The translations under genes and the position numbers were made by a program. 64,000 nt of DNA from Aporrectodea caliginosa. Lineage: Eukaryota > Annelida > Clitellata > Crassiclitellata > Lumbricidae. The stretch covers positions 1,805,143 to 1,869,142 of the forward strand of contig JACEVL010000154.1 in the NCBI GenBank assembly GCA_020284085.1. The letters run 5' to 3'. The notes beneath the pieces were generated by a model. The model had not been told where the DNA came from, did not search any database, and worked only from the letters and a program-made list of their open reading frames with translations. The stretch's first letter is position 1, and every line of letters starts with the position of its first letter. Positions 13,001 to 25,000 of the stretch are shown piece by piece.

Positions 13001-16000
13001 TTCTACATACATGTACATCGATGTCACGTGACCCACGGGCCACGGACTAGAACCTGTTTCGCAGAGGTGAAAGTCGACGCGTTGGCAGCTAAACCACCTT
13101 GCAACCCAGATCTGCGACACCCTCCTTTCTTTCAATCTCCATATCATGTTCAAATGTAGTAAGATGGGAAGGAAAAATATTCTTCCCAATGATTCTGTAT
13201 CACACGACCAATTAACTAATGAAGCAAATTAGTCTAGGCTTGGAATTTCAAAAGAGCTCTAGAAATCACTGTTAGAAGCAAATCATGTAACAATTTGCTA
13301 CCGGGTGTTTCTAGACTAATTTGACCCTGCTGAAAACGAAAATGGCGGATAGCAACCTGGATTTTTAGCGGTTGCATGGGAAAACAAGATGGCGGCCAAA
13401 ATGGTGGCCAATAGCTTCAAACTGCTATAAGTGAAGTATTGTATGTGATGGAAACATGATTTTAGAGTCTAAATTAACATTTTCGGGGTCAAGGAATGCG
13501 ATGGAACTAAAGACACATATGTAGCACCGCCAGAAAACCAAAATGGCGGTCAAAATGGCGGCCATTTTCTTCAAATGGCTTTAAGTGAAGTATTATATGT
13601 GATGGAAACATGATTTTAAAGTCTAAATTAACATTTTCGGGGTCAAGGAATGCGATGGAACTAAATACATGTATGTAGCACTGCCAGGAAACCAAAATGG
13701 CGGACAAAATGGCGGCCAGTATCTTCAAATGGCTATAAGTGAAGTCATGTGTGTGATGGAAACATGAACTCAGAGTCTAATCTAACATTTTCGGGGTCAA
13801 GGAATGCGATGGAACTAAAGACACATATGTAGCACTGCCAAGAAACAAAAACCAAGATGGCGGCCAAGATGGCGACCAATATCTTCAAATGGCTATAAGT
13901 GACGTCATGTATGCAATGGAAACATAATGTTAGAGTCTAAATTAAAATGTTTGGGTCAAGAAATGCATTGGAACTAAAGACACATATGTAGCACTGCCAA
14001 GAAACAAAAACCAAGATGGCAGCCAAGATGGCGACCAATATCTTCAAATGGCTATAAGTGAAGTCATGTATGCAATGGAAACATGATGTTAGAGTCTAAT
14101 ATAACATTTTTGTGGTCAAGGAATGCAATGGAACTAAAGACACGTATGTAGCGTTACCAGGAAACAAAAATGGCGGAAAAAATGGTGGCCAGTGTGCTTT
14201 TAGAGTCTGAAGTAACATTTCGACTACAACATTTTTTTCAATTGTAAATATTTTTATTAGTGAGGAACACCACTACAGAATACAGTAACAAAAGACGTTG
14301 CAACATCAGCAATACTCGATTCACTTCTTAATGCAAAGAAACAAGGACATGAGTCACATGACAAAGTTACACAATCTGTTAATGATAGACTTCGTGACAA
14401 TGACACTGGAACTGTGCCAATTCAATGATCCCTTGAAGAAGAGCAATGCTCCTACATTTCACGACTTGTACAAGAAGTGTTCTTCAACCAAGAAAAGGAA
14501 CACCGATAAAATTGTAAAGGAAGATCGTGATATCATGCAGCGACTCTTCACAGCATATGAAGCCGATCGTCCCATGCCATGGATATTGCAACAATATTGT
14601 GCCCTGAACTTCTTTCAAAATCATTGGCATTGGTGGATGGTAAAGGCAAAATGAGAGCGGGTGACAAGTCCTCATTTTTGCAGACACTCACTGAAAAAGT
14701 AGCATGTCCACTCAGCATTTCTCTAACAGAGTCATCACATTTAATTGTTGATGGACAAGCAATGGTATAAGCAATAGGGAAACCTCCGAAATCGAAGACA
14801 TTTGGAGACCTGGCAGATACAGTGGTTATGCATGTGAAGAAACTTTCTTTTGGTTACAGGAGGGTCGATATTGTCTTTGATCGACACGGGGCATTGTCAG
14901 TAAAGAGTGGAACCAGAGGGAAATGCTGTAAGACATTACATCCAATCCGTTGCTATATAGAGTGTGGAAGTGTTCTATTGCAAAAAATTGGTCGAATTTT
15001 CTTGCTATGCCTGAAAACAAGCTTGATCTAGCTGCATTCCTATCCATTCAGCTTTCAACAGCCACATATGGTGATATAGATGTAGTTGAGTTGTTGCTGG
15101 TGGCTTCGTGGAAGAAGATAAGGCATTGTCTATACCTCTTTCTCTCACCTTGAAACCTTCCTTTTCTCTCGGAGTACCTCGCACTGGGAGCGCTTCTGAA
15201 AGGCTTATGCTATGATAAGCGCTTTATAAATCATCAAATACAGTATACAATACAATACAATTGTCTACTGCCGGGTCTGATGTGTCTAACTTGGCAGCAA
15301 CACACGAAGAAGCTGATACCAGACAATTGTGCATGCTTCACAGACAAACCTGAAAACCGTGGTCTTTTGTGCAAGGGATACCGTCGTGATTCTGCTGTTG
15401 CTGCATCACTATCAACGCTTTAAATGTGAAGAGATGTGGGTGATGGCAGGAACATCAGCAAAGCGGAAGTTCATTCCAATTCACACAATTGCTCCAAGTA
15501 TGGAGGATCAAATAACGAAAAATATATTGGCTTTTCATGCCATAACTGGATGTGATGTGATTATTTAGCAGGGATCAGCACAAAGAATACATGGAAAACA
15601 TACTTTGAAAGTTCCCACTTACTTTCTACATTGGGGAACATTCCCCCGTCAGGGAATGCTATAGTGAATGTAGACGAATTTGTGGTAAGATTGTATAAAA
15701 CAAATGACAACGTCAAGACATGCGATGCAGCACGATATTATTTTGGGGAGAACCAAACAGAATGATTCTCTTCCACCATGCAGTGACACCATTGGGCAGC
15801 AAATGTGCTCATTACCAAACTGTCATTTTGGAAAAGGCCTATCTTCTGCATATTGATGCTCCGACACCAGCCTCATCAGGATGGAGTATGGATGAAGAAA
15901 GTGTTTCCGTACCACTATGGTCTACAATTGGTCCGGTGCCACAGTTGTGTCTAGAGTTTGTCTACTGTAAATCATGCGAAGTTGGTAAGTTTATCTCCGA

Positions 16001-19000
16001 AAGCTGCTGCTGTCGATGTGCGAAATTGCCATGTACACTTATGCGCAATGGCATTGACTGCAACAATGCTTGAAATAGTCAAGTCATGAAACACGAATAT
16101 TGCATACGTAATGTATAAAATGGTTAAAATGCAATCAAAGGCTACAAATAATGGCGGTTAAACTGTCATTTTTGTTTCTTGGCAGTGCTACATATGTGTC
16201 TTTAGTTCCAATGCATTTCTTGACCCAAAAATTTTAATTTAGACTCTAACATTATGTTTCCATTGCATACATGACGTCACTTATAGCCATTTGAAGATAT
16301 TGGTCGCCATCTTGGCTGCCATCTTGGTTTTTGTTTCTTGGCAGTGCTACATATGTGTCTTTAGTTCCAATGCATTTCTTGACCCAAAAATTTTAATTTA
16401 GACTCTAACATTATGTTTCCATTGCATACATGACGTCACTTATAGCCATTTGAAGATATTGGTCGCCATCTTGGCCGCCATCTTGGTTTTTGTTTCTTGG
16501 CAGTGCTACATATGTGTCTTTAGTTCCATCGCATTCCTTGACCCCGAAAATGTTAGATTAGACTCTGAGTTCATGTTTCCATCACACACATGACTTCACT
16601 TATAGCCATTTGAAGATACTGGCCGCCATTTTGTCCGCCATTTTGGTTTCCTGGCAGTGCTACATACATGTATTTAGTTCCATCGCATTCCTTGACCCCG
16701 AAAATGTTAATTTAGACTTTAAAATCATGTTTCCATCACATATAATACTTCACTTAAAGCCATTTGAAGAAAATGGCCGCCATTTTGACCGCCATTTTGG
16801 TTTTCTGGCGGTGCTACATATGTGTCTTTAGTTCCATCGCATTCCTTGACCCCGAAAATGTTAATTTAGACTCTAAAATCATGTTTCCATCACATACAAT
16901 ACTTCACTTATAGCAGTTTGAAGCTATTGGCCACCATTTTGGCCGCCATCTTGTTTTCCCATGCAACCGCTAAAAATCCAGGTTGCTATCCGCCATTTTC
17001 GTTTTCAGCAGGGTCAAATTAGTCTAGAAACACCCGGTAGCAAATTGTTACATGATTTGCTTCTAACAGTGTCATTTTGAGATTCCAAGCCTAGACTAAA
17101 TAGTCCAGCAGTCGATAAATCGTCAGTCGGTTCACAACTGCATTCAAATAAACCAACCAACCATAGGCCTACCAGTCCTCCAGCTATAGTCAGTCAATCT
17201 GTCCTTGCGTGTGTCGGAGAGGCTTCTAGAATTTTATTATACGAATGTTCTATTATAGTCCGTCGAGTTTCCACGGCAGGACGTCTCCAACGGATTTCAA
17301 TATGTGCTTATGAGTTATGAGTTAACTTGAAGCGATCATTAGATAATCAATTCCATAGACTCGGAAATTGCCGCTGTGGCAACAACGTGTCAGCTGATGA
17401 TCAATCAGTCAATCAAAATTTATATAGCGCCCCTTCAAGATCCCTACTCAGAGGCGCTCCTGACCCGGGCCGTATACGGAACAAGGCAGTCTTCAAGAGT
17501 TGGTGAAACTGCAAACAGTTCGGAAGGTGTCGCAAATCTAATGATCATTTCAAAGTGAAATCGTAGTCCACGTTAACAAGCTGTTTAGATAGACTAGATG
17601 AAGTCCGAGTTGGATTAATTACTGTTGCGTTACATTACAGCTTGTACACAATGATCAGTTACATTACGGTTGTAAATACTGTCGGCGACTCTTCCGACAC
17701 AAGAGAAGTCGCGATCGTCACGTCAAGCTGCACACAGGTGACCGACGATACAGGTGCCACCAATGTCAGGCAATGTTTGCCAGGTGAGTTATCTTTTAAT
17801 ATCGTATATTCAGGTCAGTCTAATCGGTTCTAATCATAGCCTAGTCTGATCTCTAATCTAATCTAAGCTTTGTATTGGGTGTCTGTCTAGTCTAATCTCA
17901 TTCGTAATGTCAAAGACACCAATCGATGATTGCAAGAGTACATTCGCAATCAAAAATCATAATTCATTGAATAAACCAGGTATACGTAGGTATATATATA
18001 TATGTGTGTGTGTGTGTAATGGTTATACATTTCAAAGCACCACTTTCGAATATACAATACAATACAACTGATCTTTGATATCGCCCTTCTTACTAAAGTT
18101 GCCCCAAGCTCAGAAGTGCCACACGCCTCGGCGGCGCAGAAGCAATTATATTGCAGAGCAATTGTGCGCGAAGGACTTGCTCAAGGTCCCTACGCGGCGG
18201 CTTGAGGTGGATTCGAACCTGCAACCCTCCGGCTGCAAGGCACCGAACATGCCCCTACACCACCGCGCCCCACATATAATGAAGTTAGAAGCAGAGCCAG
18301 ATCTAAAGAGACACAGATGCAGTAAGATACACACAGACGACAGCTTAATTGTCTTAAGTGCTTCTGAAAGAAGTTACAAAAGCAGATCCACAGACAGACA
18401 GACATACACAGAGAGAGACAGAGCGACAGAGAGTCACCGGAAAAGCGTGACAGAATAGTTACACACAACTGGGCAGACAGACAGAAAGACAGACAGGAAA
18501 CGTGTAACTGGCTTCTAACTGCAATTGCAAACGCAGGAAAACACAGAAAGGCAGACCGACAGACAGACAGACAGACAGAATAGCGACGTCTAACTTGCTC
18601 CATCTCCTTGTGCTGCCAAGGAGTCTTTTCAGCCACCGCCTCATCATCATCATCAGCAACAGCAGCAGCAGCAGCTTCAGCCTGCGCCGCCGCCGCAGCA
18701 GCAGAAGGCGCGCTGGATGCATTAACCTGGGCAGTTGGTGGTCGCAGTTGATTTCCCTCGGCTCCAGGAGCACTTACTTAACCATTCCCTCTGGCCGTCC
18801 GTGACGGGTTCATTTCCTTGGCATTTGAATGCCCCTCGGGTGTTCATTACGCACCGTAACTCCACCAGTTACTAATTCCGCGCCCCGGGGGCAGAGGAGA
18901 CCTGCGGAGAGTGGGTGACCCGCGGGGCCGCAGTCACCTTGGATTAAATGAAACAAGTAGGCGCACTAGTTGGTCCCCGAGATGAGATGGCCTTATAAAT

Positions 19001-22000
19001 AACGGCGGTTGCTGGTGGGGGTCGGCTTATTGAAAGGCCTCCCGTCCGGCTTTTCTCCCTCTGTCCTTGCTCCCTCTCTTCTGTCACTTCCTGCGTCTCC
19101 CGCGGGAGCTTGTTCATTGTTCATTTTTCTTGGTTGTAAATGGGGTGTCGCCCCCAGACAGCCTTGAAACGTTCTCGTAGCCACAATGTACCGAAAGTGA
19201 AGGACTGGCGTATACGATATTAATCAGGATCCGCTGGTCACGTGGGATCGTTGCTGTACACGGTCCACGACAGGTTCTATTCCTACGGACAAATCTTAAT
19301 TGGAGAGAAGGTGCCAGATAATAGTTTGCGTTATAACGTTAGTATTACTTGTCTCTTTCAATACGATCGGAACTGAGAGTAGGCCTACATCCGAGTAGAT
19401 ATCTGTGGAACTGGCATATTATGCTCAATATAATGTTCTGAATGGATACATGGCGTGATGGACGGACGGACGGACGGGTGGATTGATGGATGAATGGGTG
19501 GTTGGTTGGATGGATGGATGGATGGACGGACGGACGGGTGGGTGGGTGGGGGTTGGTGGATGAATGGATGGATGGATCGATTAATGGATGAATTAATTAA
19601 TTAATGAAGGAATGGATAATTGTAATTGAACTTTTGTATTTGGATAGATGGATAGATGGATGGATGGGGGTGTGTGTGTGTTGAGGTGGTGTGTGGGTGT
19701 GGATGGATGGATGGATGGATGGATGGATGGATGGACGGACGGACGGATGGATGGATGGATGGAATAAATAATACAATCTGTCAATGTATGGATGCGATTA
19801 TGAATGGATGAATAACGAATGGACAAACGACTGAAGGAACAAACCAATGAACGAACAGCGCAGGTTAGTATAGTCGCAAGCAGCACATCATGAGAGTGTT
19901 GTGTAAGGCAGTTGCGGAGTTTAAGGAATTGTTCTATTGGCAGACTTAGTGACTTAAACAGTTGGCCAAATGTAATTTTAAATCATAAGCATTGGCATAA
20001 ACGACAGAGTCATGTGCGTTTCTCTAAATATCATCTGCATCTGGTTAAATGCCAACAGGACGTCTAAGCAGTTGGCGAAGTGTCGTCTGGAATCATGTGC
20101 TATATATGCTAAATGCCATCTGGAATTATAGAATCAGTTGGCTAAATGCCACTTGGGGTCATAAGGCGTTTGAAAAATGTCTTCTGTGGTGTTGTAAGCA
20201 TGAGGTTAATTGTTGCCTTGTGCGGGCATATAGGATGACTGCTAACTGCTACCTGGAGCCATTGGCAATGATATATGCAACGTCAAGTGGCAGTTGCCTT
20301 GAGACTTGAGAGGATAATTTTCTGGATTGGCGCCACCTAGTGTTCGCTGTGTGCCATGATTTCGTGTGTTCCTGACGTCGGTTATTTAGTTGCTAAGTTA
20401 GTGGGCGACATTTCAGATGAGGATTGGTTGCTAAGTTAGTGGGAGACGTTGCAGATGAGAATTGGTCGTGGTAATATGTCCCAGGGTGCGTCAGCTTCAT
20501 TGCATAGTAATTCTCTGTCGCGGCCAGAGGGAGCGATCAGGGACACGCAGAAAAATCGGTATTGATGAATTTCCGGTCTTATAGGCGCCGCGCGTTTCCT
20601 TGCGATCTCCTCCTACTACAACAGGTCACACATTCTGCGTAACATTAAAGTTTTACGCTTTCCCTTTTACGAGTCCGATCGCTCGGTCGCTCCTCGTGTT
20701 TTCAAAGAGCTTCCTACTCTTCGTATTCTTGGTCGTCTTATTCGTGCCCTCCGTGTCCTGCTGTGTTGTTCTGGTGGACATTGTGAATATTGCTCTTCAA
20801 GATAGATAGATGTCCATGGTTGACCTTGACTGATTTCTAGTGCTAGTTCTTCTTTGTGTTCTTCTATTTTTACGTTTGTTACTGTTTATAATTATGTTTT
20901 ATTACTTTTATTTGTTCGTTTATTTTTGTGATTTCTTAATTTGTGTTGTTCTCTTAACTCGTGTTTCCTTTTAGTTTCTAATGTTTACCTTGTTATCTTT
21001 GTTCTCCTCCTTGTTCTTACTGACAAGAGGGGGAAGTTCGGTTGTGCAAAAAAACTTTTTCAGGGCCAGGAAATTTTATGACTTTTACCCTCTTTGTTGT
21101 CACCATGCTCGTAATCTCAACGGGACAGTCGTTCATTTATAAAATGGACGACGGTTGTCTGTTGGGCGTTTGACCAACGAGAAAAGGTTGTCCTGTTGTT
21201 GATCGATTGCAGTTGTCTTGTTGTCACTTCAGCCGCAAAGGGTCCTTCATCCAAATGCCGCCTGAGGATTGCAGTTGATAAAGACACATTAGAAATACGT
21301 GATTACAACGCATTTTGGAGGTCCTCAAATGTAGCCTAATATATAAATGCTCAGGCACATGCATTACCATTCCAAGATGTTTATAACTATATATCTATAT
21401 CACAGATGTATGATTGCCTCCTCTGCTACCATCTTGGCTGGTCTCTTACAGAGGGTTAAATGAATTATCAGCAGTTTTTGCGAGGGATATTTTAAACCCC
21501 TTCCGGTTGGCGCTGTTAAAGCCCCTGCAGCTGGGGTGCCATTGCATTGCATGCCCATGAAACTTCTGCTGGTTGGGTGCCAGTGAAAACCCTGCTGGTG
21601 TGATGCAGTTGACGCCCATACCGGTTGGATGCCGTTGAATCCTTTACTGGTAGAATCTTCTTCCCGGTCGGCGGGCGTCTGCCAACACCTTAGCGCGGTG
21701 AGATTACCCGGACATTGTGCTGCGCTGCCGCCGCCGCCGCTCGGCGAATGAATGAGGAGAGACCGAGACGCCGTCGTCGTTGTCGGGACCTTTCTTGAGC
21801 GGAGGCCGCCGACGCCGACGCTGCTGCACGGTTTTTCCGAACTACGTCTCGCGGAGGCCGTAAACGTAGTACCATCGATTGGCCGGACGCCGGCGTCGAC
21901 GGCCCGAGAGAACCATGAACCTTCCGAGTTGTAGGATGGATCGCGGGCGACTTGGGAACGGGGCTCATCAGACGCGCTCGCTCTGTTCTCTACCCACATC

Positions 22001-25000
22001 CCATTACCCAATTCCCGCGGCATAGTTTTTCTTGCCGGCGCTGGATAAATAACTTGCCGGTCGGCAATTATCACCTTGGATCAAGGCGTCCCGAGAGACC
22101 CATCACCGGGAACGGAAGAAGGAGCGAGAGCAATAGCTTGTGATTAGCCAAGTCCGATTTCCCGGGCATTGTTTCGGCCGGAGAGCAGCGGGGCCGCGCT
22201 CCAGACAACATCAAACGTGTGAGAAATGAACTCGGGCCAACGTGTACCGGGCGATATCGGCCCCTGTAGGACGCTGCGTTTGGCCGCATTGATGCGGGGC
22301 AGCCGCAGACGCTTGGTGATTGATAACTCCCGGAGCGTTGCGTTAATAACTGCTGTGTTGTGGGCGCGAGTGTGCCGTGCCTTGTGTGAGCGCCTCTCTG
22401 CCTTCGCTTGCGTGTGCGTTCGCTCGCTTACGTACGTGTGTGTCTATGTGTGTGTGTGTATAGGTATTGTGGCGGCCCATCCTCCTGATATCGACCATTT
22501 CGATAATGGTTATTTCTTCGCTTGGCTCATCGGGACAAGCTTTGTACGCGAAATTGCCGTCGGTTCACCAGTGCTGCTGCGGATTCCTTCTGTCGCTTTC
22601 ATGGTCTCTTTGTTTTCTTGGGAGATATTTTATTTGTTGTTAGCTCGGAATTTCTCGGAGGAGACCGAAGCTATTAGTTCCTTGGGTCTTGGGTCTTTGT
22701 GCTTCCTTTGTTGCCCTCGCTGATATTTTATTTGTTGTTTGGAATTTCTCTGGGGGGACAGGAGCTATTAGTTTCCTGGGTCTTGGGTCTTTGTGCATCC
22801 AGAGTTGTCCTTGGAAACATTTTATGTGTTTGCCATTTGAAATTTCTCTTGGGAAACTGGAGTTATTAGTTCCGTGGGTCTTGGGTCTTTGTGCTTCTCT
22901 TTTTGCCCACACAATTTTTTTGTCTGTTTCTTTCTAGGTATTTGTCTGAAGAGACTGACACTATTTGTTCCTTTTGTCTGGAATCTTTTTCCTTCAACTT
23001 TTGCCATAACTTGCATTTACCAGTAGATGTTGTTTTCAATCTTTCAAGAAAATTGAAAGCTTTGAGTTTTCAGGGTCACAGGTCTTAGGCCTATATGATT
23101 TTTTGTTGTTGCTGCTGAAGCTCCTTATTTAGAGACTTGAAGCTGTTAGGTTTGCACTTATCTGTGCTTCTTTCCCATGCTAAAATATAATTTATGTTTG
23201 GAATTTTTTGGGATGTTGGTTGGAGGTGAAGTTGCTAGTACTTCATGCCTATGATAGCCTCACAAGGTCGGCTTAAGGGTATGTTTTTCTTCTTCTCCTT
23301 CTCCCTATCTGCCTCCTCCTCCTCCTCTTCCTCCTTCGTCTTCTTCTTCTTTCTTCTTCTTCAAATTCTTTGAATTCTTCTTTGAATTCTTTATTGAATT
23401 CTTCTTTAAGTATTTCTTTGAATTCTTCTTTGAATTCTTTATTGAATTCTTCTTTAAATATTTCTTTGAATTCTTATTTGAATTCTGTGAATTCTTCTTT
23501 GAATTCTTCTTCTCTGAATTCTTCGCATTCTTTTTCATTGAATTCTTGAAATTCTTCTTCTTCAAATTCTTGTAATTCTTCTTCGAATTCTCCTTCAAAT
23601 TCTTCTTTGAATTCTTGAAATTCTTTGAATTCTTTGCTTTCTTCTTAGACTATTATTGTTTGCATTCTTCTTTGAATTCTTATTGTTTGCATTTTTCTTT
23701 GCATTCTTCATGCTATTTTTCACATTCTTTCTTCTACTTTGCATTCTTCACATTTGCATTCTTTGCATTATTTAATTTTTCTTCTTTACATTCTCTTTTT
23801 GTTCTTCTTCTGTTTCTTCAGTTGTGTCTTCTTATTTTTTTAAATTGATCTTCTTCATATTTTTTCTGGTTGGAGACTGATTGATACTATCAATTTGATA
23901 GGTATTTTCATGAACCTTCTGCCACACTAATCTTGTCCACAGAGTCGAAGGCATCTTTCAAATCAGCCAAAGTTGGTGGGTACCGTATTCTGTCCAGATC
24001 CAAATGACTAGTCATCATGCGTTGCCTCTGTATTCTTGGAGCAATTCCATCTGCTCCTGTCTGTGATCTTTTACAAGAAAAAGAAGAACAGTCCCTTGAG
24101 ATTAACTTAGAGACAGGTATGGGTATGAAGTATTAGCTACTTCATTTTCTTAGCCTTGGCCTATGACGGTGGGTGGCCAGTCCTCTCCCTCACCGTCTGA
24201 TCTTCCCACAGACAGTATATTGTCAGTATACTTATTATAGCTGAATTGGCTTGTGGTGCAGGTGAACCAGAAATTTTGAAGCAAATTTCTGCCCTGATGG
24301 GGATTTGAACACCCGATCTTTCAGTTGACAATCCAGTATGCTAACCACTACGCTATCATACAACCCACCATTAAATAACATTACTACACCTTTATGACAA
24401 AACCAGTATAATAACAGTGCATAACATCTAATGAATTCATGCTTCAAATAACACCACATAAAATCTTAAGAGCACACCACTGTAATAACATTTTATGATA
24501 TATTTGAAGCACACCCCAAAAACATTGCACTCTGACAGTAAATAATATCTTAAGAACACACATGAAATAACTGCATAACATAACATCTTTTGACCTCTTT
24601 CTTAGAATAGGATTACGTAAGACCATGAGCTGCAATTGGATATTTTGTTGTCCTTGTTTTATTTTGCTCTAACTGTGTGCTATGATGGCTGCTGCCAATT
24701 TAGAAATATTTTAAGAAGCCATTGAAGAAAATCAAAGATTAAAACTAGCAAACAACATCTCTCTTGATATGACATAAATTTAATAAGAACATCAGAAATG
24801 TCAAGGAAAATTATAGAAGATTTATATGTTAAGAAACAAATGATTGAGTCAGATTATGCTCTGAAATCCAAGTTGGTCATTTTGACTTGTTAAATATCAA
24901 ATGACACAGTTGAGCTCCATCAATCAACATCAGGGCTGTTAAAGGCTTGGTTTTTTGGTTTTGGGATTTTTTGGTTTTTAAAAAAAAAAAAAAAAAAACC

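Larger units (their letters stand above)
13229..17099. mobile_element. foldback-type element, ~3.9 kb, long inverted repeats built of tandem subrepeats
   Basis: The tip TTAGTCTAGGCTTGGAAT at 13229 reappears inverted as ATTCCAAGCCTAGACTAA ending 17099. The next ~950 bases inside each end are mutually inverted: AATTTGCTACCGGGTG, the CTGAAAACGAAAATGGCGG block, then six ~155-base subrepeats (AAATGGCGGCC...CTTCAAATGGCTATAAGTGAAGT...GGTCAAGGAATGCGATGGAACTAAA). The arms are so similar that a 222-base stretch (13507-13728 and 16610-16831) is identical, judged by the same 73-residue translation from opposite strands. The centre (14200-16140) holds a broken + strand gene. The plan matches foldback transposons (long TIRs of subrepeats) known from Drosophila FB and Galileo; no relation to those is claimed. 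Confidence 0.85.

Noticed and set aside
13507..13728. 73-residue frame, identical to the one at 16610-16831
   Set aside because: It translates foldback subrepeats; the identity shows arm similarity, not a protein.
20595..20800. Protein-like + strand frame ([18 protein letters not shown])
   Set aside because: Could be a retroelement scrap but I cannot name a family; no flanking exon signals fit the zinc-finger gene.
21400..22290. Frames of 60-224 residues in the GC island
   Set aside because: Stop codons are scarce because of GC content; frames overlap on both strands and have no domain or codon pattern.
23305..23598. K/N/S-rich 97-residue minus-strand frame
   Set aside because: Translation of the TTCTTTGAATTC repeat.
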